Positions 14,832-23,054 of a stretch of 30,702 nucleotides of DNA are shown here, one piece after another. The position numbers and the translations under genes were made by a program. The stretch's first letter is position 1, and every line of letters begins with the position of its first letter. The stretch is from positions 1-30,702 of the forward strand of contig CACXBO010000147.1 in the NCBI GenBank assembly GCA_902765975.1, in the 5' to 3' direction. The notes under the pieces were generated by a model. That model worked only from the letters and a program-made list of their open reading frames with translations. It was not told where the DNA came from and did not search any database. Source of the DNA: Oscillospiraceae bacterium (lineage in GTDB: Bacteria > Bacillota > Clostridia > Oscillospirales > Oscillospiraceae).

Positions 14832-16388
14832 TCAGTTTCCTCCCTTCAGCACGTTAGCGTAGAAGTCGACGCCGGCATTTACTGCGTTTACGACCGCCTT
14901 GGAGGTTACGGTTGCGCCCGTGATCGCGTCTATCTCTCCGTCAGACGCGGCGCCGGATTTAACGAGGGTGAATTTTGAAACTTCCTTACCCTCGAACTGG
15001 GACATAAACTCCGGCTCGCCGCAGCGCATTCCCATACCCGGCGTCTCGTTCAGCTCGGTAAAGGCAATGCCGTTAACAACTCCGTCCGCGCTGATTCCCA
15101 CAGAGAGGGTGATGTTCCCGTCGTTGCCCTCGGCTGTGGTGACGCTTATAACGTAACCGACGACAGATCCGTCGGCTCCCCTTCCGACAACGGCGCCGTT
15201 TATATAGACCTTGCCGAAGCCTGAGCCGTAAACTCCGCCGTCAAGCTCCTCGATGAAGCTCTTCGCAGCCTCGCTCGGCTCGAAGCTCACCGCGTCCGGG
15301 CATACCGCCTTGTACGATTCGGTATTCGCCGCGAGCTTCTGCTCCTCTATCGTGTCCTTAGTAAGCGTGAAGACTCCGCTGAGCGCGGCTCCCGCCAAAA
15401 GGGTTATGATTCCGATAGCAACAACTGGCTTGGGAATTCGGAATTTTCTTCTCTCCCTGTTCTGCGCGCCCTTTCTGTAGGCAAAGGGCTTGGGAATGAT
15501 ATACGTGTCTATGAGCGGGACGAGAAGGTTTCCGATTATTATCGAATAGCTGAAGGAATCGGCAGACGAGCCGAAAATGCGGAACAGAGCGCCGAGGACT
15601 CCGATCGTAAGTCCGTAGATAAGCTGTCCGAGCCGGCTCACAGGGCTGGTAACGTAATCCGTCGCCATAAAGAAGGCGCCCATTATTACTCCGCCGCCGC
15701 AGAGATTCGCTGCAAGGAACCGCGGGTCAAAGCCCTGCCCGCCGAAGAGCCCGATAAGCAGCGTGAAGCCGCCGATAACGGAGAAACATATCTCACCGTG
15801 GATGATGTCCATAGCCCAGAGGACGAGACCGCCTGCGAGAAGCGCGATAGCCGAGCTTCCGATGACTCCGTTGGCCGTTCCGAGAAACATCTCTGTGATA
15901 TTGACTGCTCTTCCCGCCATAAGGTCGCCGATAGGCGTTGCCGCCGTCACTCCGTCGACCGTGAACATAGTCATCGTCTTTCCGAAGGAGATAAGCAGGA
16001 AGCATCTGGCGGCAAGCGCCGGGTTTACAAAGTTTTTGCCGAGTCCGCCAAAGCAGCATTTGACTATGAAAATGGCGAATACGCTTCCTATCACGGGTAT
16101 GTAGAGCGGAACGCTCGGAGACAGGGTTAGCGCAAGCATAAGTCCCGTAACTACCGCGCTTCCGTCGAGCCAGGTGTCGGGCTTATGCGCAATCTTATCG
16201 AAAATGAACTCGGTCAGAACTGCCGTTCCTACGGAGGCGAGGATCACCCAGAAAGCTCTCAGTCCGTATGCTAAAACGCCGATGACCGCAGTCGGAAGTA
16301 GGGCGAGAGCGACGACGCCCATTATAAATCTCGTCGTCCACCTGTCTCTTGCGTGAGGCGCGGGAGAAATATTAAGCGTTGTGTTCAT
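14832..16388 (-). CDS. rnfDG: RnfD-RnfG fusion subunit of the Rnf complex
   Basis: Two Rnf subunits are joined in one 518-residue frame. Residues 1 to about 315 are RnfD, a polytopic membrane flavoprotein. Its covalent-FMN motif appears as TAAT (148-151) in VDGVTAATPIG; the threonine is kept but the usual Gly is Ala. A basic linker (RKGAQNRERRKFRIPK, 305-320) follows and should be cytoplasmic. Residues 320-518 are RnfG: one membrane helix (VVAIGIITLLAGAALSGV), then an extracytoplasmic FMN domain with the canonical TGAT (490-493). The topology is consistent with both separate subunits. The gene overlaps rnfC by four bases and ends one base before rnfE. No stop or new ribosome binding site is visible at the junction. 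Confidence 0.93.
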   Translation of the reverse strand: MNTTLNISPAPHARDRWTTRFIMGVVALALLPTAVIGVLAYGLRAFWVILASVGTAVLTEFIFDKIAHKPDTWLDGSAVVTGLMLALTLSPSVPLYIPVIGSVFAIFIVKCCFGGLGKNFVNPALAARCFLLISFGKTMTMFTVDGVTAATPIGDLMAGRAVNITEMFLGTANGVIGSSAIALLAGGLVLWAMDIIHGEICFSVIGGFTLLIGLFGGQGFDPRFLAANLCGGGVIMGAFFMATDYVTSPVSRLGQLIYGLTIGVLGALFRIFGSSADSFSYSIIIGNLLVPLIDTYIIPKPFAYRKGAQNRERRKFRIPKPVVAIGIITLLAGAALSGVFTLTKDTIEEQKLAANTESYKAVCPDAVSFEPSEAAKSFIEELDGGVYGSGFGKVYINGAVVGRGADGSVVGYVISVTTAEGNDGNITLSVGISADGVVNGIAFTELNETPGMGMRCGEPEFMSQFEGKEVSKFTLVKSGAASDGEIDAITGATVTSKAVVNAVNAGVDFYANVLKGGN

Positions 16389-17740
16389 TTCTTACCTCCC
16401 GCCGCAAGGCGCTTGAGCGCCATGATCTCAGCCTTCTTCTCCTTAAAGGTCTGCGTAAGCGGACGCTTTGCAGGGCAGACGTAGGTGCATGAGCCGCAGG
16501 CTATGCACTCAAGGCCGTATAGCTTTTTCTCGTATCTCTCAAGATCGCCTATATAGACGGCGTCCGCCATAAGCTGAGGCAGAAGTCCCTGCGGGCAGAC
16601 GGTGGTGCAGCGACCGCAGTGCAGGCATGCCGTCTCCTGCTTCTCCGCCTTTTCGCAGGCGTCCTCGGCAAATACCGTCACGCCGTTCGTCGTCTTGACC
16701 GCGGGCACGTCGAGAGAAGCGAAAGCAAAGCCCATCATCGGACCGCCGGCGAGGACTTTCTTCAGAGTTTTCCCGTCATTAACGCCGCCGCAGGCCTCCA
16801 AAAGCTCAGAAATGCTCGTTCCGTTCCTAACAATGAGATTTGCGGGCTCCTTCACCGCGTCGCCGCTTACGGTAAGAACGCATCTGAACAGCGGCTCATT
16901 AAACGCCACTGCGCGCTGAACGGCGTAGATAGTGCCCACGTTGTCGACAATGCAGCCGACGTCGGCCGGAAGAGCGGTTATCGGGAAGTCGACCCCCGCG
17001 ATAACGCTGATCAGGCTTCGTTCGCCGCCCTGAGGATATTTCGTTTTGAGAGGGAGCACTCTTATTCTCTCCTCGCCCTCAGACGCCTTTCTCATCGCCT
17101 CAATAGCCTCTGGCTTGTTCTTCTCAACGGCTATAACTCCCTCTGCGTTCGGGAAAAGGCTGAGTATTATCCTCAGACCCTCGACTATCTCCTCAGGTCT
17201 CTCGCGCATCAGCCTGTCGTTTCCGGTGAGGCAGGGCTCGCACTCCGCTCCGTTTGCGATAACGTACTTGATCTTGTCCGGTTCCTTCGGCGCGAGCTTA
17301 ACATGAGTGGGAAATCCCGCCCCTCCGAGTCCGACTATCCCCGCCGCCTTTACCCTTGCGATTATCTCATCGCGGGAAAAACCGGAGTAGTCCTCCCTCT
17401 TGCCAAAGCTGCCCGTCTCGGTGAACTGTCCGTCGTTTTCAATTACGATGCACTCCTGCATAGTGCCGGCGATCGTTCTTCGCTTTTCTATCGCCTTTAC
17501 CTTGCCGGAGCAGGATGATATGACGTTCGCGGAAATAAAACCGTCAGCCTCCGCGATAAGCTGACCTGTCAGTACCGGGTCGCCCTTTTTGACTATCGGC
17601 TTCGCCGGCTTGCCGATGTGCTGGCTGAGCGGCAGGACTATATCCCCGACCGCTTCGTAAACTCGCAGCGGTCTTTTGCTCTGAGGATCCTTCAGGCCCT
17701 TCGGATGCACGCCGCCGCGGAAACTGTCCTTCACTGGCAT
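16385..17740 (-). CDS. rnfC: Rnf complex subunit RnfC (NADH-binding, Fe-S)
   Basis: RnfC is the peripheral subunit that carries NAD(H)- and FMN-binding sites and passes electrons to NAD+. The 451-residue product begins MPVKDSFRGGVHPKGLKDPQS, the typical RnfC N-terminus. It has the glycine-rich nucleotide region VGLGGAGFPTHVKL, then NGAECEPCLTGNDRLM, and two 4Fe-4S motifs CLHCGRCTTVCP and CIACGSCTYVCPAKRP near the C-terminus. The frame is open to 17971, but ATG 17740 is the start: GGGAGGGGG lies just upstream and the family N-terminus begins there. It is the first gene of the operon, downstream of a good promoter, and overlaps the rnfD-rnfG gene by four bases. Confidence 0.96.
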   Translation of the reverse strand: MPVKDSFRGGVHPKGLKDPQSKRPLRVYEAVGDIVLPLSQHIGKPAKPIVKKGDPVLTGQLIAEADGFISANVISSCSGKVKAIEKRRTIAGTMQECIVIENDGQFTETGSFGKREDYSGFSRDEIIARVKAAGIVGLGGAGFPTHVKLAPKEPDKIKYVIANGAECEPCLTGNDRLMRERPEEIVEGLRIILSLFPNAEGVIAVEKNKPEAIEAMRKASEGEERIRVLPLKTKYPQGGERSLISVIAGVDFPITALPADVGCIVDNVGTIYAVQRAVAFNEPLFRCVLTVSGDAVKEPANLIVRNGTSISELLEACGGVNDGKTLKKVLAGGPMMGFAFASLDVPAVKTTNGVTVFAEDACEKAEKQETACLHCGRCTTVCPQGLLPQLMADAVYIGDLERYEKKLYGLECIACGSCTYVCPAKRPLTQTFKEKKAEIMALKRLAAGGKK

Positions 17741-17798
17741 TTCCCCCTCCCTGGTTATGTAAAGACCGTATATTATTAAGCATACCTTCACATCTCGT

Positions 17799-17827
17799 AT
17801 TTTATCAGAAACCCGGCTCCATGTAAA
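17799..17827 (-). promoter_or_regulatory. promoter of the rnf-nrfA-res operon
   Basis: On the minus strand TTTACA (17822-17827) and TAAAAT (17799-17804) are separated by 17 bases. Transcription would begin near 17792, about 50 bases before rnfC. It lies between the rny terminator and rnfC. I saw no clear Fnr, NsrR or Rex site by eye. Confidence 0.65.
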
Positions 17828-17850
17828 CAGCCATTTTTTGCATAAAGCGA

Positions 17851-17887
17851 CAAAAAACCGCTCCCGATAATGATATTCGGGAGCGGT
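17851..17887 (-). terminator. Rho-independent terminator of rny
   Basis: Arms ACCGCTCCCGA (17857-17867) and TCGGGAGCGGT (17877-17887), perfect over 11 bases with a nine-base loop, are followed on the minus strand by six T. It lies 16 bases after the rny stop. Confidence 0.92.
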
Positions 17888-17903
17888 ATGAATTATTATT
17901 CGA

Positions 17904-19451
17904 TTATTTTGCGTATTCAACCGCCTTTGTCTCGCGGAAGAGATTGACCTTGATCTGACCTGGATACTCAAGCTCCGCCTCGATCTTGTTTGCGATCTGA
18001 CGGGCGAGTATGACCATCTCGTCCTCGCTGACCTCCTCGGGCTTGACCATTATGCGGACCTCTCTGCCCGCCTGTATAGCGTAGCAGCTGTCAACTCCGG
18101 CAAAGCTCTTGGTGACCTCTTCGAGCTTCTCAAGGCGCTTGATATAATTCTCGATATTCTCGCGTCTTGCTCCGGGACGGGCCGCGGAAATCGTGTCCGC
18201 AGCCTGGACTATAACTGCGATTATGCTGTGAGGCTCAACGTCGCCGTGGTGCGACTCAATAGCATGTACGACCTCTTCGGATTCCTTGTATCTCCTCGCA
18301 AGCTCCACTCCGAGCTGGACGTGGCTGCCTTCCATTTCATGATCCACCGCCTTGCCGAGATCGTGGAGAAGTCCTGCGCGCTTTGCAAGCTGAACGTCTA
18401 CCCCGAGCTCGCTCGCAATCAGGCCGGCGATGAACGCGACCTCCTTCGAGTGGTTCAAAACGTTCTGACCGTAGCTCGTGCGGTACTTCATTCTGCCGAT
18501 AAGCTTTACAATCTCCGGATGGAGTCCGCGGACTCCTGTCTCGAATACGGCTCTCTCACCTTCCGCCTTTATAGTCGCGTCGACCTCGCTCTGGGCCTTG
18601 CGGACCATATCCTCGATCCTCGCCGGATGAATACGCCCGTCGATTATGAGCTTTTCAAGGGCGAGCCTTGCGACCTCGCGCCTTACCGGGTCGAAGCAGG
18701 AGACCGTTATCGCCTCCGGCGTGTCGTCGATTATCAGATCGACGCCGGTCATCTGCTCGATTGAGCGGATGTTCCTGCCCTCGCGGCCGATTATGCGGCC
18801 CTTCATCTCATCGTTCGGGAGGGCGACGACGGATACCGTCGCCTCCGCAACGAGGTCTGCCGAGCAGCGCTGGATCGCAAGAGTTACGATCTCCTTCGCC
18901 TTCTCATCGGCTTCGTCTCTGAGGCGCGCCTCTATCTCCTTGATCTTGACGGCCGCCTCGTGAGTGCACTCGGCCTCCACATTGGCGATCAGGTATGCCT
19001 TCGCCTCCTCTACCGTATAGCCCGAGATGCGCTCGAGCACCTCCATCTGGCTCTTTTTGAGAAGACTTACCTCCTCCTTCTGCGTTTCGATGTCCTGAAG
19101 CTTCTTCGCTATCTGGTCGTTCTTCTTTTCAAGGGCGTCGGTCTTCTTGTCGAGGTTCTCTTCCTTCTGCTGAAGGCGGCGCTCCTGCTTGGAGAGCTCG
19201 GCTCTCCTTTCCTTTACCTCTCGCTCGTATTCGGAGCGATTCTTGTGTATTTCCTCTTTTGCCTCCAACAACGCCTCGCGCTTTTTCGATTCAGCGGATT
19301 TCAGAGCGTCGTTCATTATTCTTTTGGCTTCCTCCTCGGCTGAACCGATCTCACGCTCGGCGACCTTCTTGCGGTAACCGATTCCGAGGAAAAACGTCAG
19401 GGCGGCAAGAACAGCGCCGATCCCAAGTCCAATAAACATCCATGGCCACAT
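17904..19451 (-). CDS. rny: ribonuclease Y
   Basis: RNase Y is the membrane-anchored endoribonuclease that initiates mRNA decay in many Firmicutes. Domains in order are an N-terminal membrane helix (FIGLGIGAVLAALTFFLGIGY), a long Glu/Lys-rich coiled coil (to about 200), a KH domain with GRIIGREGRNIRSIEQ, and an HD domain with HDLGKAVDHEMEGSH and ESHHGDVEP, followed by the conserved C-terminal region. Full length is about 515 residues, as expected. Start choice is uncertain: ATG 19451 has GGAGG 13 bases upstream, while GTG 19463 has only one base between GGAGG and the codon. I prefer ATG 19451. The gene is monocistronic with its own promoter and terminator. Confidence 0.95.
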   Translation of the reverse strand: MWPWMFIGLGIGAVLAALTFFLGIGYRKKVAEREIGSAEEEAKRIMNDALKSAESKKREALLEAKEEIHKNRSEYEREVKERRAELSKQERRLQQKEENLDKKTDALEKKNDQIAKKLQDIETQKEEVSLLKKSQMEVLERISGYTVEEAKAYLIANVEAECTHEAAVKIKEIEARLRDEADEKAKEIVTLAIQRCSADLVAEATVSVVALPNDEMKGRIIGREGRNIRSIEQMTGVDLIIDDTPEAITVSCFDPVRREVARLALEKLIIDGRIHPARIEDMVRKAQSEVDATIKAEGERAVFETGVRGLHPEIVKLIGRMKYRTSYGQNVLNHSKEVAFIAGLIASELGVDVQLAKRAGLLHDLGKAVDHEMEGSHVQLGVELARRYKESEEVVHAIESHHGDVEPHSIIAVIVQAADTISAARPGARRENIENYIKRLEKLEEVTKSFAGVDSCYAIQAGREVRIMVKPEEVSEDEMVILARQIANKIEAELEYPGQIKVNLFRETKAVEYAK

Positions 19452-19546
19452 CTGAGTATACACACCTCCATTTCCGTTGTATTAAAGTATCAAAAAGGGA
19501 CTACCGGTGGTGCAGAGCATAAATCCCCATAAATACCATATTAGTA

Positions 19547-19575
19547 ATTTTACCTCTTAATGTAAAGGTTGTCAA
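19547..19575 (-). promoter_or_regulatory. promoter of rny
   Basis: On the minus strand a consensus TTGACA (19570-19575) and TAAAAT (19547-19552) are separated by 17 bases. The -35 element overlaps the stop codon of the upstream symporter gene. The leader to the rny start would be about 90 bases, long enough for post-transcriptional control, but I see no strong hairpin in it. Confidence 0.7.
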
Positions 19576-20819
19576 GGTGTTTCTTGACCGCGCAGGCGGT
19601 ATGCGTGAAGCTCGGCGCATATCGAGGGCGCAAGCAGAATAAGAGCGGCAATATTCGGAAGCGCCATCAGAGCGCACATGAGGTCCGACACCGCCACAGC
19701 GGACTCAAGGCTCAAAAAAGCGGACAGTCCGGCTGCTGCGACGAATGCTATCCTGTACAGTTTGATCCGCCTCGAACCGAAAAGGTACTCAAACGCCTTC
19801 TCGCCATAAAACGACCAGCTCAGCACGCTTGAAAAGGCAAAGAGCGTAAGTGACACCGCAGTGAAAATCCGGGCCGATCCTCCGAAGACTGACGAGAGAG
19901 CGCGTGACGGCCACAGCGCCGGATTTTCGGCAGTGCCGCAGGATAAGAGCATCAGTCCGGTAAAGGTCGATATTACGAGGGTGTCGACTGCCGTCTCCAC
20001 GACGCCGAGAGCTCCCTCCTGCCTCGGAGAGGCTCCTCTGTTCTCCGCGTGAGCTATAGGCGAGGAGCCGACTCCCGCCTCATTCGAAGCTATACCCCTG
20101 CGAAAGCCCCAGGCAATCGCCTCCGGTCTGAGCGAGCCCTTCAGTATATCGGCGAAAGCCGCGGGCAGAGCAGCGCTGTTTTTTGCTATCACGGCAGCGC
20201 AGCCGAACAGATAAAAAGCAGCCATAAAGGGCACGAGATAATTCAGCGTTTTTCCCCTTGTTTCGGTCTTCATAGAGATGATCAGAAAAACTGCGACGGC
20301 AAGGCCGCATATGGCGCGGATACCCGCAGAGTCTCCGAAAAGATCTGCCGCCGTTTCTGCTATTGCTCCGACCTGCGCCGCGTTTCCGACCGCGAGGGAT
20401 GCGACTGCGGCAGCTGCGGCGAAAACTCCCGCGAGGTGCGAAAACCCGCTTCCCAGTCCTCTGCTAATATAGAACATCGGACCGCCCCGGTATTTTGAGG
20501 CGAGATACGCCTCGGAATATTTTACCGCCATGCCCGTGACGGCAGATACCCACATCCAAAGAAGCGCACCAGGCCCTCCGAAGTACAGAGCGACAGCGAC
20601 GCCGACTATATTTCCTGTTCCAACAGTGCCCGCAAGAGCGGTGCATAAGGCGGAAAACCCGTTTTTATCCAGTCTTCTCAGCCCGTTTTTTTTAATAACA
20701 GACGGTCTCAGTTCACTAAACGTCCCGCCTCTTATACCGAGCCAAAGGCCGGTAAAGGCGATAAGAAGCGGCATGGGAAAACTCCAGAGCATGCCGGACA
20801 GAGCGGATATAGCGCGCAA
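19572..20819 (-). CDS. alanine/glycine:cation symporter (AGCS family)
   Basis: This sodium- or proton-coupled amino acid carrier has about ten membrane segments. The family signature NEAGVGSSPIAHAE is present, as are GTVGTGNIVGVAVALYFGGPGALLWMW and the N-terminal LLIAFTGLWLGIRGGTF. About 415 residues is slightly short for AGCS (commonly 440-490), mainly at the C-terminal end. The start is unclear because no ATG lies at the family N-terminus: TTG 20819 has GGGGTGATC six bases upstream and is preferred. GTG 20828 and TTG 20837 are alternatives, and ATG 20792 would cut into the first helix. The upstream hairpin contains the ribosome binding site. Confidence 0.88.
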   Translation of the reverse strand: MRAISALSGMLWSFPMPLLIAFTGLWLGIRGGTFSELRPSVIKKNGLRRLDKNGFSALCTALAGTVGTGNIVGVAVALYFGGPGALLWMWVSAVTGMAVKYSEAYLASKYRGGPMFYISRGLGSGFSHLAGVFAAAAAVASLAVGNAAQVGAIAETAADLFGDSAGIRAICGLAVAVFLIISMKTETRGKTLNYLVPFMAAFYLFGCAAVIAKNSAALPAAFADILKGSLRPEAIAWGFRRGIASNEAGVGSSPIAHAENRGASPRQEGALGVVETAVDTLVISTFTGLMLLSCGTAENPALWPSRALSSVFGGSARIFTAVSLTLFAFSSVLSWSFYGEKAFEYLFGSRRIKLYRIAFVAAAGLSAFLSLESAVAVSDLMCALMALPNIAALILLAPSICAELHAYRLRGQETP

Positions 20820-20853
20820 AAAGATCACCCCGTACAAGCTTATGTGTACGGGG
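20818..20853 (-). terminator. terminator of the sugar-ABC operon overlapping the symporter ribosome binding site
   Basis: Perfect nine-base arms CCCCGTACA (20828-20836) and TGTACGGGG (20845-20853) with an eight-base loop are followed on the minus strand by TGATC and five T. The hairpin lies 11 bases after the ABC ATPase stop. Its 3' arm ends in GGGG, which begins the GGGGTGATC ribosome binding site of the symporter gene. One structure may therefore both end the upstream transcript and mask translation of the next gene. Confidence 0.65.
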
Positions 20854-20863
20854 CGCCGGTTTA

Positions 20864-21982
20864 TTATTCATTTACGTAGCTTCCGTAGAGAAGATTTTCC
20901 TCTGTCTCCGGGTCGAAGACGTGTATTCTCTGAGGCTCCGGACTGAGGTGGATGGGAGTTCCGACCTGCGGTGCGTGTATATCGTCGTCGGTAAGCTGTA
21001 TGACGGCAGTTACGTCTGCGCCTCCGACGTTTGCGTGGAGGTTGAGCGTGCCTCCATTCAGCTCGGAGACGTCGGCTGAGGCGGGTATGCCGTTTTCGGA
21101 CAAGTGCAGATGTTCAGGTCTTATGCCTATCTTTACCTTGCCGCCCTTGACCTGTCTGCCCTTCAGCAGGGTTTGATGCGTTTCGGTGAGCTCAAGCTCT
21201 GCGCCCGCCGTGAAGAGACGGTAGCCGTTCTCGCTCTCCATAAGCTCGCCGTCTATGAAGTTCATCTGAGGCATTCCGATAAAGCCGGCGACGAACATAT
21301 TCGACGGCTTGCCCCAGAGCTCCTTCGGCGTTCCGACCTGCTGGATAACGCCCCTGTTCATTATTACTATCCGGTCTCCGAGGGTCATAGCCTCGGTCTG
21401 ATCGTGAGTTACGTAGATAAAAGTCGTGTTCAGCTTGCGGCGCAGCTTGATAAGCTCCGTGCGCATCTGGTTTCTGAGCTTCGCGTCGAGGTTTGAGAGA
21501 GGCTCGTCCATAAGGAACACCTTCGGCTCTCTGACTATCGATCTGCCTATTGCGACGCGCTGACGCTGTCCTCCTGAGAGAGCCTTGGGCTTGCGCTTCA
21601 GAAGGTCGCTTATCTCAAGAATTGCCGCAGCCTCCTCAACTCTCTTCTTTATTTCGCTCATAGGCATCTTGCGCATTTTGAGCGGAAATGCGATATTATC
21701 GAAAACCGTCATATGCGGGTATAGCGCGTAGTTCTGGAAGACCATGGAAATGTCCCTGTTTTTCGGCAGGACGTGGTTCATAAGCTGACCGTCTATATAC
21801 AGCTCGCCGCCGGATATCGCCTCAAGTCCCGCTACCATTCGCAGCGTCGTGCTCTTTCCGCAGCCTGAGGGTCCGACGAAGACCACGAATTCCTTATCCT
21901 TTATATGGAGATTAAAGTCCTTGACGGCCTCAAATCCGCTTTCGTATATTTTCCAAACGTGCTTCAATTCAACTTCTGCCAA
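20864..21982 (-). CDS. MsmX/UgpC-like sugar ABC transporter ATP-binding protein
   Basis: This cytoplasmic ATPase powers carbohydrate ABC importers. Motifs are Walker A GPSGCGKST (37-45), Q-loop FQNYALYP, signature LSGGQRQ (135-141) and Walker B VFLMDEPLSNLD (155-166), then the H-loop THDQTEA and a C-terminal TOBE/MalK-type domain (IGIRPEHLHLSENG). I chose TTG 21982, giving MAEVELKHVWKIY, the family N-terminus. ATG 22006 would add eight residues inside the preceding gene. The length is 372 residues. It is the last gene of a six-gene operon and is separated from the two permease genes by the adaptor and MacB-like genes, which is unusual. Such ATPases often serve several importers. Confidence 0.93.
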   Translation of the reverse strand: MAEVELKHVWKIYESGFEAVKDFNLHIKDKEFVVFVGPSGCGKSTTLRMVAGLEAISGGELYIDGQLMNHVLPKNRDISMVFQNYALYPHMTVFDNIAFPLKMRKMPMSEIKKRVEEAAAILEISDLLKRKPKALSGGQRQRVAIGRSIVREPKVFLMDEPLSNLDAKLRNQMRTELIKLRRKLNTTFIYVTHDQTEAMTLGDRIVIMNRGVIQQVGTPKELWGKPSNMFVAGFIGMPQMNFIDGELMESENGYRLFTAGAELELTETHQTLLKGRQVKGGKVKIGIRPEHLHLSENGIPASADVSELNGGTLNLHANVGGADVTAVIQLTDDDIHAPQVGTPIHLSPEPQRIHVFDPETEENLLYGSYVNE

Positions 21983-21983
21983 T

Positions 21984-23054
21984 TTACCTTCCCGCCTTTC
22001 TTTCATACCTTCTCTCGAGAGCGCGCTCCCTGTATTCAGGTATCTTCTCTTTCAGCGTTTTGAGCCCCTTTGAAATAAGCTTTACCGCCGTTATCACAAC
22101 GCAAGCAATGGGGAAAAACGATACAAGCAGCAAAAATGAGATAAGAACGAAAAGCTTATCCTCAACGTATCTTGCCGCGTTTTCCCAATACGGAAAGGCG
22201 ACCGCCTCTTTTATCATAGATCTCGTTCCGCTGTTTTTAGCCAGCTTAAGAATATTCCCCGGCGCAAAACGGTCAGTATTGTTAACAACGACTGCAGACG
22301 GGAAATTATTCTCAACGACGTTCTTCAAGAAGCCTTTAATCGGGTCTGCTCCGACCACCTCATATTCCGTTATCCATCCGCTCTGTGAAAAGTCCGACTC
22401 TTCGCCGCCGCCGAGCATTTCGCTGAGCGCGGAGTAGTGCATGAATATTCCGGGCTCGCCGCTGTACGCCGCCAATGATGCTTCGTCCTTCTCACGCTCG
22501 ACGACTCCGGCGATCGTAAACCGCTTTTCTCCTATCTCCATCGTCATTCCGGTTAGTTCATAGCCGCCGAAGAGCCTCCAAGCCGCCGCCTCGTCGAGAA
22601 TGACAACGTCCTTCATCAGGTCCGTCCCGTTCAGATAGCTTCCCGAGCGCAGCTTCAGCGGATGGAAGAAAAACCAGTCTCCTCCAATGCCGACAGCTTC
22701 AAGATTTGCCGTGCCTCGCAGTCCTTTTGCGTCTACCGTGGACGTCATGCTGTAAGCGTCCTTATAAAGGCTTCCGTTTTTCGGAGTCTCCAGGGATGCG
22801 TTAACGTACTCCGTATCGAGCGCCGCTCTGAAGGAGTAGATATCGTCCTCAGACCCCGTAACGCCCGCCTTGTAGAAGGCGGTGACCTGACCGAACGCGA
22901 GTTTGCTCGTCCCCCTGAACTTCTCCGCAGCGCCTTGAGTTTTTACCATGTCCGAAAGGCCGGAGTATATAACTGCGTCAACTGCAATCAGAATAAGTGA
23001 AAGAACGAAAGCGATAAGCAGTATGAGAACCTTTCTGTTCTTCAAAAGCTTCAT
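21984..23054 (-). CDS. two-TM protein with MacB-periplasmic-core-like domain
   Basis: The 356-residue protein has an N-terminal membrane helix (VLILLIAFVLSLILIAVDAVI), an extracytoplasmic domain of about 260 residues, one C-terminal hydrophobic stretch (LFVLISFLLLVSFFPIACVVITAV) and a basic tail. The outer domain resembles the MacB periplasmic core domain: FFHPLKLRSGSYLN, VVILDEAAAWRLFGGYELTGMTMEIGEKRFTIAGVV. Real MacB-type permeases have four helices and the FtsX core; here only two helices are visible, so it is not a complete exporter permease. It overlaps the adaptor gene by four bases (ATGA) and ends just before the ATPase gene. Its role is unknown. I infer that it forms a complex with the adaptor and perhaps the importer. 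Confidence 0.75.
   Translation of the reverse strand: MKLLKNRKVLILLIAFVLSLILIAVDAVIYSGLSDMVKTQGAAEKFRGTSKLAFGQVTAFYKAGVTGSEDDIYSFRAALDTEYVNASLETPKNGSLYKDAYSMTSTVDAKGLRGTANLEAVGIGGDWFFFHPLKLRSGSYLNGTDLMKDVVILDEAAAWRLFGGYELTGMTMEIGEKRFTIAGVVEREKDEASLAAYSGEPGIFMHYSALSEMLGGGEESDFSQSGWITEYEVVGADPIKGFLKNVVENNFPSAVVVNNTDRFAPGNILKLAKNSGTRSMIKEAVAFPYWENAARYVEDKLFVLISFLLLVSFFPIACVVITAVKLISKGLKTLKEKIPEYRERALERRYERKAGR

Noticed and set aside
16619..17518. 299-codon plus-strand frame opposite rnfC
   Set aside because: It is antisense to conserved RnfC and has no family features.
17741..17971. extended N-terminus for RnfC
   Set aside because: The extra 77 codons cover the operon promoter and the rny terminator and match no RnfC; ATG 17740 has a strong ribosome binding site.
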